NCBI RefSeq assembly: GCF_000725495.1
Contig: NZ_JNZD01000003.1
Span: forward strand, 62,001 to 126,000
DNA: 64,000 bases
Reading direction: 5' to 3'
Source: Streptomyces aureus
Lineage (GTDB): Bacteria > Actinomycetota > Actinomycetes > Streptomycetales > Streptomycetaceae
This document shows, piece after piece, positions 47,355 through 56,147 of this stretch; positions within the stretch are counted from its first letter, which is position 1, and each line of letters starts with the position of its first letter. The notes under the pieces were generated by a model that made no database searches, had not been told where the DNA came from, and worked only from the letters and a program-made list of their open reading frames with translations. The position numbers were made by a program, and so were the translations under genes.

Positions 47355-50300
47355 GTGGCGAACCCCAAACTCAGCCTGCTCACCGACGCGTTCACCACGG
47401 CCGCGATCAACACCGGCCTGTGGAACAACATCACCGCCGGATCCGCAACGCTCGACACCGTCAACGATGTCGTCGCCCTGGCCATCCCCACAGCGTTGGG
47501 CGGCATCAACGTCTTCGGCACCACCAGCCTCTACGACGCCACCAACTCCAGCCTGTCCGCACAGATCGGCGTCGCCCCGAACGGCAACGGCGGCACCAAG
47601 AGCATCATGCGCGTGCGCCTGGACTCCAACAACGCCGTGACGATGAGGGTCGAGAGCGGCGTCTTCAAGCAGACCATGCAGATCGGCGGCACGCTCACCT
47701 CGGTCACCCTGCCGACCTACGACCCCCACCAGCACCGCTGGTGGAGGATCCGCGAGTCCGGAGGGTCGTTCTACGCCGACACGTCCCCGGACGGCCTGAA
47801 CTGGACGAACCAGTCCAGCATGGCCTACTCCTGGTCGGCGGCCGCGCTCACCGTGCAGTTCGAGTCGCAGGCCTCCGTGACCGAGGTCTCCGGCAACGCC
47901 ACCGCGATCAGCAACATCAACACCCGGCTCGGCGGCCAGTTCAACCCCAACTGGCCCCTGATCGAGGACGCCTGGGGCCCGTACTGGAACAGCAACGGCG
48001 GCGATTCGCCGAGCGACCGCTTCGTGGAGATCACTGACCGGACCCGCGACAGTGTCACGGTCAGCCGCGGCCGCCAGTACGAACTCGACCAGGTCCGCTC
48101 GGGTGAGGCAGGGCTCACGCTGGCGAACACGGACGCCGCCCTGGACCCGCTGAACGCGTCCGGACCGTGGTTCGGGCGAATTTCTCCGTACCAGCCTTAC
48201 CGTCGACGTGCCCAGTGGCCGCCGACGCGGAACTTGTTGGACCAGGTGATGGCTACCGCCGGAGACCTCGGCGGGTACAGCCTGGGCGTCATCCCCGCGG
48301 GCACGTCCGGCAGCGACATGACCTTCAGCGACCCAAATGCCAGCTTCGTAGCCTCCAGCTCGGCGTGGCAGGGCGGAACCGTCATCCAGAACTCCGTCAC
48401 CTCTGGACTCACCGCCACAACGCGCCTGGTGCACACCCCACGCTGGTCCGCGATTCCCGGGCAGACGTACACCCTTACGATCCGGGTCAGGAACGTCACC
48501 GCCGCCACGTCGCTGTCCGTTCAGGCGTTCATCGGCTGGTACACGGCCACCAGCGTCCCCACCACCCCCAGCAGCTTCAACTACGGCAGCGCCACCGCCC
48601 TGACCGGCTCGACGACCGCAGGGTGGACCACCCTCACCGTCACAGCGACCGCCCCCGCGACCGCCGCCGGAATGGACGTGGGAGTCGCGCTCGCCTCCAC
48701 CGCAGCCGCGACCGCGAGCATGCAGATCGACGGCTGGCAGGCGGAGAAGGGCTCGGTCGCCACGCCGTGGACGTGCCCCGGCGTCTGGTTCCCGATCTAC
48801 GCCGGGTTCCTCGAGCGCTGGCCGTCGTCCTGGAACATGTCCGGTACCTACGGCCTGGTTCAGCCGACCGCCGTTGACGCGTTCTCCCTGCTGTCGCAGA
48901 AGCAGCTGTCCGACCCGCTCACCCAGGAGATCAACTCCAACAGCCCGCGGTTCGTGTACCGCCTCGACGACCCGGCCGGCAGCACGAGCGTCGCCGACTG
49001 GACCGGCAACTGCCCACCCGCGCAGCTCGCCATCAGCAAATACGGCGCAGGCAGCCTGACATTCGGCAACGCGATCACATCCACCGACGCGACCGGCACG
49101 TACACCGGCTCTGGCGGCGGCACCGTCGCCACGATCAACAACGCCAACCCGGGGGCCGCGCTCACCGGGAACGCGACCTTCATCAAACTCACCTCGGCAG
49201 GCATCGTCGGACCGACGGACCCGACCGCCTGGACGCGCGTCCTGGCGTTCCGCTACACGGGTCCGGCGATTACGTCCGGCGCCTATCTGTGGACCTGCAT
49301 GGACAACCAGCGCTCCGGCGGCGTCCCTTCCGGCAGCCATATTTACGTTCTTCTGGACACCACCGGAAAGCCTCTGGTGTGGGTGCAGGGCCCCTCCGGC
49401 GCCGGAACATCGACGTATTTCGGTGGCGCCACGAACTGCGTGGACGGCAACTGGCATCTGCTGATTTTCGGCTACAACCAGGCCACTCAGCAGATCCTTG
49501 CCAGCCAGGACGGTTCGCCCGCCGCCTACCTCGGCAGCATCCCCACCAACAACACCCCGACCGGGCTGGTCAGCGACAATCTCGGCGCATTCGTTGACGT
49601 CACCGTCGGCAACGGCACAGCCTTCAATTTCAAGGGCGACATTTCCTTTGCCGCTGAATTCCCGGCCATGCTCACATCCGGAGCAGCGATCACCAACCTC
49701 TACACGGCCTGGAAATCGGCCTGCGCAGGAGAATCCACCAACGCCCGCTACGCTCGAATTCTCCGCTACGCCGGATACACCGGCCCGTCCACGCTTCAGA
49801 CCGGCCTGACCACCAGCATGGGCCCGGCCAACCTTGACGGCCAGGATGCGGTCAGCGCCCTCCAGGCGGTCGCGGACACCGAAGGCGGCGAGCACTTCGT
49901 CGACAAGGCGGGCAGCGTCCAATTCAAGGCCCGCAGCGCCCGCTACAACGCCACCACCCCGGTCTACACGTTCGGGGAAAACACGGGCGCGGGGGAGTGG
50001 CCCTACGAGGACATCACCCTCGACTACGACTCCACCCACCTGTCCAATCAGGTCACCGTCACACAGGAATCCGGCGGGCAGAACTTCTACGCCCAAGACG
50101 CCACCTCCGCGTCGAACTTCTTCCCCCGGACGATGAGCCGCACCATCAACTCCTCGTCCAGCCTGGAATGCCAGGACGCCGCGAACTACCTCCTCAGCAG
50201 GTACAAAAACCCGGCAACCCGCGTCTCCTCCATCAAACTGCACCCCTCCGCAAATCCCGCAATGTGGCCCGTATGCCTGGCCCTCGAACTCGGCATGCGA

Positions 50301-50786
50301 ATCCGAGTCATGCGCCGGGCCCCCAACGTGCCTGCGACTCAGGTGGAGTGCTTCCTCGAAAACCTCAGCTGGGACTTCGGCGACAACGGCGACGCAACGC
50401 TCACCCTGCAATGCAGCCCGGCGGACCTCACCCCGTACGGCATCGTCACCGCCTGGCACACCACCCTCCACACCACGATCGCCTCAGGCGTCACCAGCAT
50501 CAGCATCGACGCCAGCGCCGACAACGTGAACCCGCTCGCCGCCCAGCTCGCGGCCGGCGACCAGATCGTCCTCGGCCAGAACACCGCCAACCAGGAGACC
50601 GTCACCGTCTCCGCCGTCGGCGCCACCTCGTCCGGCTGGACCACGGCCACGATCACCTTGACCGCGGCCACCACCAAGGCGCATACGGCGGGCGACATCG
50701 TCTGCGACGTCCTCCCGGCCGGCACGACGGACCCCACGACGTGGGACGCCGTCGGCCGATTCGACTCGGTCGCCTTCTCCTACTGA
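47355..50786 (+). CDS. large minor tail protein with lectin-like domains
   Basis: 1143 residues from GTG 47355. Residues 1-200 are a concanavalin/LamG-like beta domain (HRWWRIRESGGSFYADTSPDGLNW). The centre contains the tail-baseplate type block DRTRDSVTVSRGRQYELDQVRSGEAGLTLANTDAALDPLNASGPW and a carbohydrate-binding-like module. A second LamG-like domain lies near residue 640. The C-terminus has DKAGSVQFKARSARYN and YEDITLDYDSTHLSNQVTVTQ, shared with siphovirus distal tail proteins. It likely contributes to host binding. Confidence 0.85.
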   Translation: MANPKLSLLTDAFTTAAINTGLWNNITAGSATLDTVNDVVALAIPTALGGINVFGTTSLYDATNSSLSAQIGVAPNGNGGTKSIMRVRLDSNNAVTMRVESGVFKQTMQIGGTLTSVTLPTYDPHQHRWWRIRESGGSFYADTSPDGLNWTNQSSMAYSWSAAALTVQFESQASVTEVSGNATAISNINTRLGGQFNPNWPLIEDAWGPYWNSNGGDSPSDRFVEITDRTRDSVTVSRGRQYELDQVRSGEAGLTLANTDAALDPLNASGPWFGRISPYQPYRRRAQWPPTRNLLDQVMATAGDLGGYSLGVIPAGTSGSDMTFSDPNASFVASSSAWQGGTVIQNSVTSGLTATTRLVHTPRWSAIPGQTYTLTIRVRNVTAATSLSVQAFIGWYTATSVPTTPSSFNYGSATALTGSTTAGWTTLTVTATAPATAAGMDVGVALASTAAATASMQIDGWQAEKGSVATPWTCPGVWFPIYAGFLERWPSSWNMSGTYGLVQPTAVDAFSLLSQKQLSDPLTQEINSNSPRFVYRLDDPAGSTSVADWTGNCPPAQLAISKYGAGSLTFGNAITSTDATGTYTGSGGGTVATINNANPGAALTGNATFIKLTSAGIVGPTDPTAWTRVLAFRYTGPAITSGAYLWTCMDNQRSGGVPSGSHIYVLLDTTGKPLVWVQGPSGAGTSTYFGGATNCVDGNWHLLIFGYNQATQQILASQDGSPAAYLGSIPTNNTPTGLVSDNLGAFVDVTVGNGTAFNFKGDISFAAEFPAMLTSGAAITNLYTAWKSACAGESTNARYARILRYAGYTGPSTLQTGLTTSMGPANLDGQDAVSALQAVADTEGGEHFVDKAGSVQFKARSARYNATTPVYTFGENTGAGEWPYEDITLDYDSTHLSNQVTVTQESGGQNFYAQDATSASNFFPRTMSRTINSSSSLECQDAANYLLSRYKNPATRVSSIKLHPSANPAMWPVCLALELGMRIRVMRRAPNVPATQVECFLENLSWDFGDNGDATLTLQCSPADLTPYGIVTAWHTTLHTTIASGVTSISIDASADNVNPLAAQLAAGDQIVLGQNTANQETVTVSAVGATSSGWTTATITLTAATTKAHTAGDIVCDVLPAGTTDPTTWDAVGRFDSVAFSY

Positions 50787-50794
50787 CCCGTTCC

Positions 50795-50810
50795 GGGCCC
50801 GCGCGGGCCC
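50795..50810 (+). terminator. palindromic stem after the large tail protein
   Basis: gggcccgcgcgggccc, 9 bases after the stop at 50786, followed by TCTTCCC. Confidence 0.5.
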
Positions 50811-50832
50811 TCTTCCCGTCTGGAGGTCCCGC

Positions 50833-51381
50833 GTGGCCCGTACCGTGCCTGTCGTCGCCACCGAAGTGCCCGGCAACTTCATCAGCGCCGCCCTGTGGAC
50901 GGCCCAGGTCTCCGCGACCATGAACTTCCTGATGGGCACCGGCACCAACGGCGTGCCGCGCTTCCGCGGCTACCAGACGTCCGTCCAGTCCCTGGCCGAC
51001 AACACGTGGACCTCGCTCACGCTGGACACCGAAGCGTTCGACAGCGACAACGGGCACAGCACCTCGACGAACACCAGCCGGTACGTGGTCCAGGTCGCCG
51101 GAACCTACGCCGTCACGGGCGTCGCCGCGTTCGCAGCGAACGCCACCGGCAACCGCGCCGCCCGCATCGCCGTCAACGGCACGTCGATCGCCGGCTCCTT
51201 CGTGAAGACCCTGGCCGCCACCGCCTCCCACTCATCAGGCGTGGCCACCCACGCCCAAGTCGCCTGCGCCGTCGGCGACTACATCGAGGTCATGGGCCTG
51301 CAGACATCCGGCGCCGCACTGAACACGTCTGCCGCCAGCGACGTCGCGTGCGCCATGGGCGTCTGGTGGATCTCCGGCTGA
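50833..51381 (+). CDS. C1q/TNF-like tail fibre protein
   Basis: 182 residues from GTG 50833 (TGGAGGTCCCGC). The N-terminus (VPVVATEVPGNFISAALWTAQVSATMNFLMG) is a typical actinophage fibre start. Residues 85-182 form a jelly roll with YVVQVAGTYAVTGVAAFAANATGNRAARIAVNGTSI and DYIEVMGLQTSGAALNT, as in C1q/TNF-like trimeric fibre heads. Likely a receptor-binding or spike component. Confidence 0.82.
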   Translation: MARTVPVVATEVPGNFISAALWTAQVSATMNFLMGTGTNGVPRFRGYQTSVQSLADNTWTSLTLDTEAFDSDNGHSTSTNTSRYVVQVAGTYAVTGVAAFAANATGNRAARIAVNGTSIAGSFVKTLAATASHSSGVATHAQVACAVGDYIEVMGLQTSGAALNTSAASDVACAMGVWWISG

Positions 51382-51446
51382 CGGCCCCCTCTCATCTGTC
51401 CGCACATCGTGCGGCTCCAGTCCCCGCCCTCGCGAAAGGCGCCCTC

Positions 51447-51713
51447 GTGGACCAACCCGACGGCCGGCACCCGGCCACTACACACCTGCTCCGCTACTTC
51501 GAGTACGGCCATCTGCCCGAGAGGCTCCAGCAGTTCAGCGCACCGTTCGCCGCCCTCGCGCACGATGTTGGCGCGTCGCTGCCCGATGGGCCCGAGCTGA
51601 CGGCCGGGCTCCGCAAGCTCCTTGAAGCGAAGGACTGCATCGTCCGCGCCGCCGTCGACCAGTTGCTCGCCGAGGCCTCCCCCTCCGACACGGCGGGGGA
51701 GGGCACACGATGA
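51447..51713 (+). CDS. Acb2/Tad1 hairpin-like small protein (candidate anti-CBASS sponge)
   Basis: 88 residues from GTG 51447. Two helices with HLPERLQQFSAPFAALAHDVG, then PDGPELTAGLRKLLEAKDCIVRA. The pattern LA-x6-PD-x2-E-x4-L-x2-L-x2-A lines up without gaps with the helical hairpin of Acb2/Tad1-type proteins as I remember them. Those bind cyclic oligonucleotides released by CBASS or Thoeris systems. The stop overlaps the next ATG (ATGA), placing it in the late operon between fibre and lysis genes. It could instead be an unrelated helical hairpin. Confidence 0.6.
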   Translation: MDQPDGRHPATTHLLRYFEYGHLPERLQQFSAPFAALAHDVGASLPDGPELTAGLRKLLEAKDCIVRAAVDQLLAEASPSDTAGEGTR

Positions 51714-52630
51714 CCGCACCGAAGTACGGACGCCGGGCACCGAAGCAGGCCCGCGCCCTCTCGCTGTCCCGGATCCTCACGGGCACCGTTCCGGCCCACC
51801 CGGCGGCCGCCGACTACCTCGCGCGGCTCGCCGCCTGGCAGATGCTCGGCAACGACGCCGCGGGGGACTGCGTCGCCGTGACGTGGGCCAACGTCCGCCG
51901 CCTCGTCTCCTCGATCGCCGGTGCCGAGCGGTACCCGACCCAGGACGAGGTGTGGGCGCTCTATCGCACCCAGAACCCCGGCTTCGACCCGAACGGCACC
52001 GCTGACACGAACGGCCCCGGCTCGGACCACGACCAAGGCATGGTCATCCAGACCCTGCTGGAGTACCTCGTCAAGCACGGTGGCCCCGACGGCGTGAAGG
52101 CCCTGGCCTTCGCCAAGGTCGACCCGTCCAGCCCCGACGAGGTCAAGGCCGCGATCTCGATCTTCGGGTTCGTGTGGACGGGCGTCGTCGTCCAGAACGC
52201 CAACATGGACGACTTCAACTCCCGCCGCCCGTGGGACTACCACCGCTCCAGCCCGGACGACGGCGGCCACTCCGTCATCACCGGCGGCTACGGCGCCGGC
52301 GGGGCGGGGCCGCTGGGAGGCGACGAGCGCTTCATCACCTGGGCCGAGGAGACGTCGTTCACCGACGCCTACTGGCGGCGGAAAACGGAAGAGGCATGGG
52401 TCGTCATCTGGCCCGAGCACCTCGAGCACCCCGCATTCCAGGAGGGCGTCGACCTGGCCGCGCTCGCCGCCGACTACACGGCCCTGACCGGAAAGCCGTT
52501 CCCCGGTGTCGTCCCCAGCCCGACCCCTCCTCCGACGCCCACTCCTTCTCCGACTCCTGACCTGGATCCTCGGCTGGTTCAGGCGTGGCAGTCGATGAAG
52601 GCGTGGGCCAAGGACAACAACGTCGGCTGA
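51710..52630 (+). CDS. papain-like cysteine-peptidase-fold protein
   Basis: 306 residues. The candidate Cys54 lies in NDAAGDCVAVTWANV and His187 in DDGGHSVITGGYG, the spacing of papain-like or C39-like enzymes. An intervening segment holds WALYRTQNPGFDPNGTADTNG. A Pro/Thr linker leads to a short C-terminal helix (LVQAWQSMKAWAKDNN). It lies beside the endolysin and may help cut the wall during entry or release, or be a tail component. Catalytic residues are guessed. Confidence 0.65.
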   Translation: MTAPKYGRRAPKQARALSLSRILTGTVPAHPAAADYLARLAAWQMLGNDAAGDCVAVTWANVRRLVSSIAGAERYPTQDEVWALYRTQNPGFDPNGTADTNGPGSDHDQGMVIQTLLEYLVKHGGPDGVKALAFAKVDPSSPDEVKAAISIFGFVWTGVVVQNANMDDFNSRRPWDYHRSSPDDGGHSVITGGYGAGGAGPLGGDERFITWAEETSFTDAYWRRKTEEAWVVIWPEHLEHPAFQEGVDLAALAADYTALTGKPFPGVVPSPTPPPTPTPSPTPDLDPRLVQAWQSMKAWAKDNNVG

Positions 52631-52645
52631 CCAGCCACACCCTCA

Positions 52646-52667
52646 AGCCCCCACGACGCTGGGGGCT
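52646..52667 (+). terminator. terminator before the endolysin
   Basis: Arms agccccc/gggggct with an 8-nt loop and TTTC downstream, 16 bases after the stop at 52630. Confidence 0.7.
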
Positions 52668-52688
52668 TTCGCATGCCCGGGAGGGCTC

Positions 52689-53546
52689 ATGACGACAGCG
52701 AATCCCGACTGGCGGCGCCTCGTCGACCACGTCCAGACCATCCCCGAGAAGATCTACGAGACCTGGAACACCCGCGACGGCTGGGACAACCACACCCCGT
52801 TCGGCGTCGAATACGGCTGGGACGGCGTCGCCTGGTGCATGGAATTCGACTGGTGCATGTTCCACGACGTCGGCCTCGACGCCATCGTGCCGAAGACGGC
52901 ATCCGTCGCCGTCATGACGGACTACGCCAAGAAGCACGGCGCCTGGAGCGAATACCCCTCGATCGGCGCCCTGGTCAATTTCTCGCAGTCCGGGCACACC
53001 GAGATCTGCGTCGGCTTCGACAAGGACACCGTCTACACCAAGGGCGGCAACAGCCTCCAGGTCGGCGCCGAGGACCACGGCCAAGGCAACGGAGTCTGGA
53101 GCCACGCGACGCCCCGCCGCGCGGCGAAGGTGGTCGGATACTTCGCGCCCGCGTTCCCGGACGGTGTCTGTCCGCCCACCGCGGATCCTGCCGACCCGCG
53201 TGGCGGGAAGCCCGTCGAGTCCTGGCGCTGGGCGCCGCCTCCAGTCGTCGAGCCGCCCAAGAAGCCCGCGCCGGCCCCGGTCCTTCCGGCGTTCCCTGGC
53301 CGGGACAAGTTCGTCCTCGGTGCCCACAACGACCACGCGTTCCAGTTGCAGAAGTGGCTCGACAAGGGCGACTGGGGCCCGAAGTACCAGGTCGGGCCGT
53401 CTCGGACGATGACCGCCGTCGACCTGCAGAAGGTGGCGGCGCTCCAACGGCACTACCTGTCGGAGCTCGGCCCGGCCGACGGCAAGTGCGGCCCCCTCAC
53501 CTGGCGTTACGCGTTCGAGGTCGCCCACGGCCTCCGCAAGAAGTAG
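52689..53546 (+). CDS. endolysin: CHAP-like amidase/peptidase with C-terminal peptidoglycan-binding domain
   Basis: 285 residues, ATG 52689 after GGGAGGGCTC. The N-terminal domain has the CHAP-type Cys50 in AWCMEF and His103 in GHTEICVGF, preceded by TPFGVEYGWDG. The linker (about residues 185-205) is Pro/Ala/Lys-rich. Residues 210-285 (HAFQLQKWLDKGDWGPKYQVGP, LQKVAALQRHYLSELGPADGKCGPLTWRYAFE) resemble a peptidoglycan-binding domain. It should cleave host wall at lysis, released by the holin downstream. Confidence 0.88.
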   Translation: MTTANPDWRRLVDHVQTIPEKIYETWNTRDGWDNHTPFGVEYGWDGVAWCMEFDWCMFHDVGLDAIVPKTASVAVMTDYAKKHGAWSEYPSIGALVNFSQSGHTEICVGFDKDTVYTKGGNSLQVGAEDHGQGNGVWSHATPRRAAKVVGYFAPAFPDGVCPPTADPADPRGGKPVESWRWAPPPVVEPPKKPAPAPVLPAFPGRDKFVLGAHNDHAFQLQKWLDKGDWGPKYQVGPSRTMTAVDLQKVAALQRHYLSELGPADGKCGPLTWRYAFEVAHGLRKK

Positions 53547-53578
53547 CCCACACCCCCACCCCCAGAATCGAGACCACC

Positions 53579-53950
53579 ATGCGGATCTTCGGAAGAGAAC
53601 CCATCTACTTCCTGGCGCTCATCGCCGTGACGCTGAAGCTCGTCGCCGCCTACGGTGCGGGCGTCTCCGTGGAGGAGCAAGGCGCCATCATGGCCGTCCT
53701 CTCCCTCATCGTCGCCGTCGTCAACGCGATCGTCCTCAAGACCGGCGCCGTCGCCGCCGCCATCGTGAACTTGGCACAGGGCGTGCTCAGCCTGTTCCTC
53801 GCCTTCGGCCTGCACATGGCCGCCCATACACAGGCCCTGTGGATGCTCGCCGTCGAGTCCGCCGTCGCCCTCCTCATCCACAACCAAGTCACCGCCCCCG
53901 TGCCGCCGCTGCCGGTCGAACAGCGCAGCCCCCTCGACCGGGCGGCCTGA
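53579..53950 (+). CDS. holin-like membrane protein
   Basis: 123 residues, ATG 53579. Three hydrophobic helices: PIYFLALIAVTLKLVAAYG, IMAVLSLIVAVVNAIVL and AAIVNLAQGVLSLFLAFGLHMAAH/ALWMLAVESAVALLI. Position 32 bases after the endolysin supports a holin. The tail is Pro-rich and charged. The stop overlaps the next ATG (TGATG). Confidence 0.82.
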   Translation: MRIFGREPIYFLALIAVTLKLVAAYGAGVSVEEQGAIMAVLSLIVAVVNAIVLKTGAVAAAIVNLAQGVLSLFLAFGLHMAAHTQALWMLAVESAVALLIHNQVTAPVPPLPVEQRSPLDRAA

Positions 53951-54474
53951 TGGTCAGCCTGGCGCGGTGCGCGTCGCGCCGGCTGGGCTACCGGGGCGCC
54001 GCACTCCTCATCTGCGGCGCGGGCTGGATCAACTGGGGCCTCAGCCTCACGATGGACCCGCGCTACGGCACAGCCCGCGGAGCATCGGCGCTGACCGCCA
54101 TCCCCGGCGCGTCGATGACCGTCTGGGGGTGGATCTGGATCACCTCCGGTGTGGTGTGCTGCGCCGCGGCCGTGTTCCCCGCACGCAGGGACTGGTGGGG
54201 GTGGGCTGCCGCAGTCGGGATGCCCGTGGTGTGGGCCGCCGCCTACACCTCGGCCCGGGCGCTCGGCCAGTTCCCCCAGGGGCTGTCATCGGGGCTGACC
54301 TGGCTGGTGTCACCGGGCCTGGCAACCGTCGTGGCCGTGTCGACGCGCCGGCTGGTGTACCAGCGACGGGAGTGCAAGGGGCTGATCTGGGAGAACAGCG
54401 AGCTGCGGCGGGAGGTGGCCAGCCTGCGGCGTGCCGTCGACCCGCCCGAACGAGGGGCAGGCATCCATGAGTAG
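53950..54474 (+). CDS. membrane protein with C-terminal coiled coil, lysis region
   Basis: 174 residues, ATG 53950 in a TGATG overlap. Four hydrophobic segments (GAALLICGAGWINWGLSL, MTVWGWIWITSGVVCCAAAVF, WGWAAAVGMPVVWAAAYT, WLVSPGLATVVAVS) then a charged helix (IWENSELRREVASLRRAV). Similar proteins follow holins in actinophages and may be a second holin or a spanin-like accessory. Overlaps the next gene. Confidence 0.75.
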   Translation: MVSLARCASRRLGYRGAALLICGAGWINWGLSLTMDPRYGTARGASALTAIPGASMTVWGWIWITSGVVCCAAAVFPARRDWWGWAAAVGMPVVWAAAYTSARALGQFPQGLSSGLTWLVSPGLATVVAVSTRRLVYQRRECKGLIWENSELRREVASLRRAVDPPERGAGIHE

Positions 54475-54835
54475 CGGCACGTTGTCGGGGCTGGCCTCTC
54501 TGATCATCGGTGGTCTGGTGTCGATCGCCGTGGCATGGATCTCCAGGCCGAAGGCACCGCCCGGGCCGCCGGTACAGGAGCGGGTTCAGGACCGAGCGTT
54601 GGAGGGCGCAGATCTGACGACGGTCCCGGGCCTGGCTGCTGTGCTGGTGGAGCAGCACACGCGGATCTCGGAGCTCGAGGACCGCGAGGAACAGGCGCGC
54701 GAGCACGCGTCGATGCAGGACCGGGTGATCGCAGCGCTGCGCCGGTATGTGCTGGTGTTGCAGGAGACGGTACGGCGAGCCGGGACGGAGGTTCCGGAGC
54801 CGGCCGACGAGGACGCCCGACTGATTCAAGGCTGA
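54467..54835 (+). CDS. membrane-anchored coiled-coil protein, last late gene
   Basis: 122 residues, ATG 54467 overlapping the upstream gene. One N-terminal membrane helix (LSGLASLIIGGLVSIAVAWIS), a Pro linker, then coiled coil (RISELEDREEQAREHASMQDRVIAALRRYVLVLQETVRRAG). Topology suits a lysis accessory or envelope-disrupting protein. It ends 4 bases before the strongest palindromic terminator in the window. Confidence 0.75.
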   Translation: MSSGTLSGLASLIIGGLVSIAVAWISRPKAPPGPPVQERVQDRALEGADLTTVPGLAAVLVEQHTRISELEDREEQAREHASMQDRVIAALRRYVLVLQETVRRAGTEVPEPADEDARLIQG

Positions 54836-54838
54836 TCC

Positions 54839-54868
54839 GGCCCCCGCTGCCCATGGGCAGCGGGGGCC
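54839..54868 (+). terminator. late-operon terminator (15+15 perfect palindrome)
   Basis: ggcccccgctgccca and its exact complement abut, followed by ATTTCG. It starts 4 bases after the last late stop. Confidence 0.9.
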
Positions 54869-55044
54869 ATTTCGTGCGTTACCTCATCAGAGTTTCTTCC
54901 GTTCTAACCCCTGACTGGCGCCCGTGCAGCCGCTACCGTTCCTGCATTCGGACCAGGGCTGAGGGGCACAGATAGCGTGTGGGATGCTCGCATGGCTGGT
55001 AGGGGCTTCAATTTGACGTATGAGCGCTCGAAAGGGGGTGAATC

Positions 55045-55659
55045 ATGAGCTTCCCGGTTGATCTCACAGCAGCACTTACAGGCGCATCCGTAGCGCAGCT
55101 GCACAACTGGAGACGAACAGATCTCCTCGTACCAGAGGTACAGGACAATCCCGTCCGGTACTCCTTCCGAGACGTCGTCGCACTCAGGACCTTCGTGTAC
55201 CTGCGCAGCAAGCTGCCACTCCAGCGCATCCGCAAGGCCATGGACCAGCTGCGCAAGTGGGACCTGACCGAGCACCCCGCCGCCTACGTCCTGGTTACAG
55301 AAGGCGACTCCGTCTTCCTCGTGCAGGAAGAGCGCACCGTTGACCTCGTCCGCCACCCCGGCCAGGAAACGATCTTCAGCCTCGCCAACGTCTTTGCCCC
55401 CTTCGAGAACATGCAGGGCCGGAACGTCGCAGACTTCCGACGCCCCCGCCCCAACCTCGAGGTTAAGGAAAACCGACTCGGCGGCTGGCCAACCATCCAG
55501 GGAACGCGCGTGCCCTACGATGCCGTGGCCAAGCTGGTCGCAGGCGGCGTGGAACCGGCAGAGGTGAAGCGCTTCTACCCCAGCGTCGAGGTACCTGGCG
55601 CCGCTGATGCCGCCGACTTCCATCGGGAAGTCGTGCAGATCGGAGGCCGCGCTGCATGA
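55045..55659 (+). CDS. MerR-like/DUF433 antitoxin
   Basis: 204 residues, ATG 55045 after AAAGGGGGTGAATC. The N-terminal region (VDLTAALTGASVAQLHNWRRTDLL...VRYSFRDVVALRTFVYLRSKL) is a MerR-type winged HTH. The C-terminal part (GWPTIQGTRVPYDAVAKLVAGGVEPAEVKRFYPSV) is DUF433. It is coupled by ATGA to a PIN-like gene, the classic DUF433/DUF5615 type II pair. It should neutralise the toxin and repress the operon. Local base composition is less GC-biased than the late genes, a sign of separate acquisition. Confidence 0.9.
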   Translation: MSFPVDLTAALTGASVAQLHNWRRTDLLVPEVQDNPVRYSFRDVVALRTFVYLRSKLPLQRIRKAMDQLRKWDLTEHPAAYVLVTEGDSVFLVQEERTVDLVRHPGQETIFSLANVFAPFENMQGRNVADFRRPRPNLEVKENRLGGWPTIQGTRVPYDAVAKLVAGGVEPAEVKRFYPSVEVPGAADAADFHREVVQIGGRAA

Positions 55660-56075
55660 GGTTCTTCCTGGACGAGAACGAGACGCCGGCCATCCTCCCG
55701 CCGCTGAGAGCAGTGTTCTTCCATCACGAATTCGTGACCGCCCTCGACGAGGGCCTGTCAGGAGTCCTGGACAGAGAACTGATCCAAGAGGTCAGCGCAC
55801 GCGGCTTCGACGCGATCATGACCCAGGACCGCAACCAGCTCTCCATCAGGGAAGAGCGGGACGCGCTGATAGAGACCGGGCTCCACTGGATCGGTCATCG
55901 CCAGCCCGATGCCGATGGCCTGCTCTACATCGTCAACTCGACCGCGGCCTACCTGGCAGCCATGCCCCATGTTCTGGAAGAGATGAGCAGCGTCACGGGC
56001 GCCCACGCCTTTCACGTCCGCAACCTGCCCCTCCAGAAGGGGCAACGTGTCACGGTCAGTCGACTGAAGTTCTAG
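55656..56075 (+). CDS. DUF5615/Mut7-C PIN-like toxin
   Basis: 139 residues, ATGA overlap with the antitoxin. MRFFLDENETPAILPPLRAVF supplies the first acidic residue, and later GFDAIMTQDRNQL contributes the Asp of the PIN-like active site. The rest has VIVNS-like helix-strand repeats ending in VRNLPLQKGQRVTVSRL. PIN-like toxins are metal-dependent RNases. The pair sits after the late terminator as prophage cargo that could stabilise the element or limit other phages. Confidence 0.85.
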   Translation: MRFFLDENETPAILPPLRAVFFHHEFVTALDEGLSGVLDRELIQEVSARGFDAIMTQDRNQLSIREERDALIETGLHWIGHRQPDADGLLYIVNSTAAYLAAMPHVLEEMSSVTGAHAFHVRNLPLQKGQRVTVSRLKF

Positions 56076-56096
56076 TCCGGCCCCGACACGTACGAA

Positions 56097-56126
56097 GCCC
56101 CTGCCTTCCTCCGAGAAGGCAGGGGC
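56097..56126. terminator. terminator between the toxin gene and a leftward gene
   Basis: Perfect 12-bp arms gcccctgccttc/gaaggcaggggc with loop ctccga and CATTTTCG after it. Confidence 0.85.
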
Positions 56127-56147
56127 CATTTTCGCGTGCGCAGAGGC

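Noticed and set aside
47283..50471. Leftward open frame of 1062 codons opposite the large tail protein
   Set aside because: Same antisense effect; the + strand gene has recognisable domains.
55010..55044. Promoter with TTGACG before the antitoxin
   Set aside because: A -35-like hexamer exists at 55013, but no -10 follows at the right distance before the ATG at 55045.
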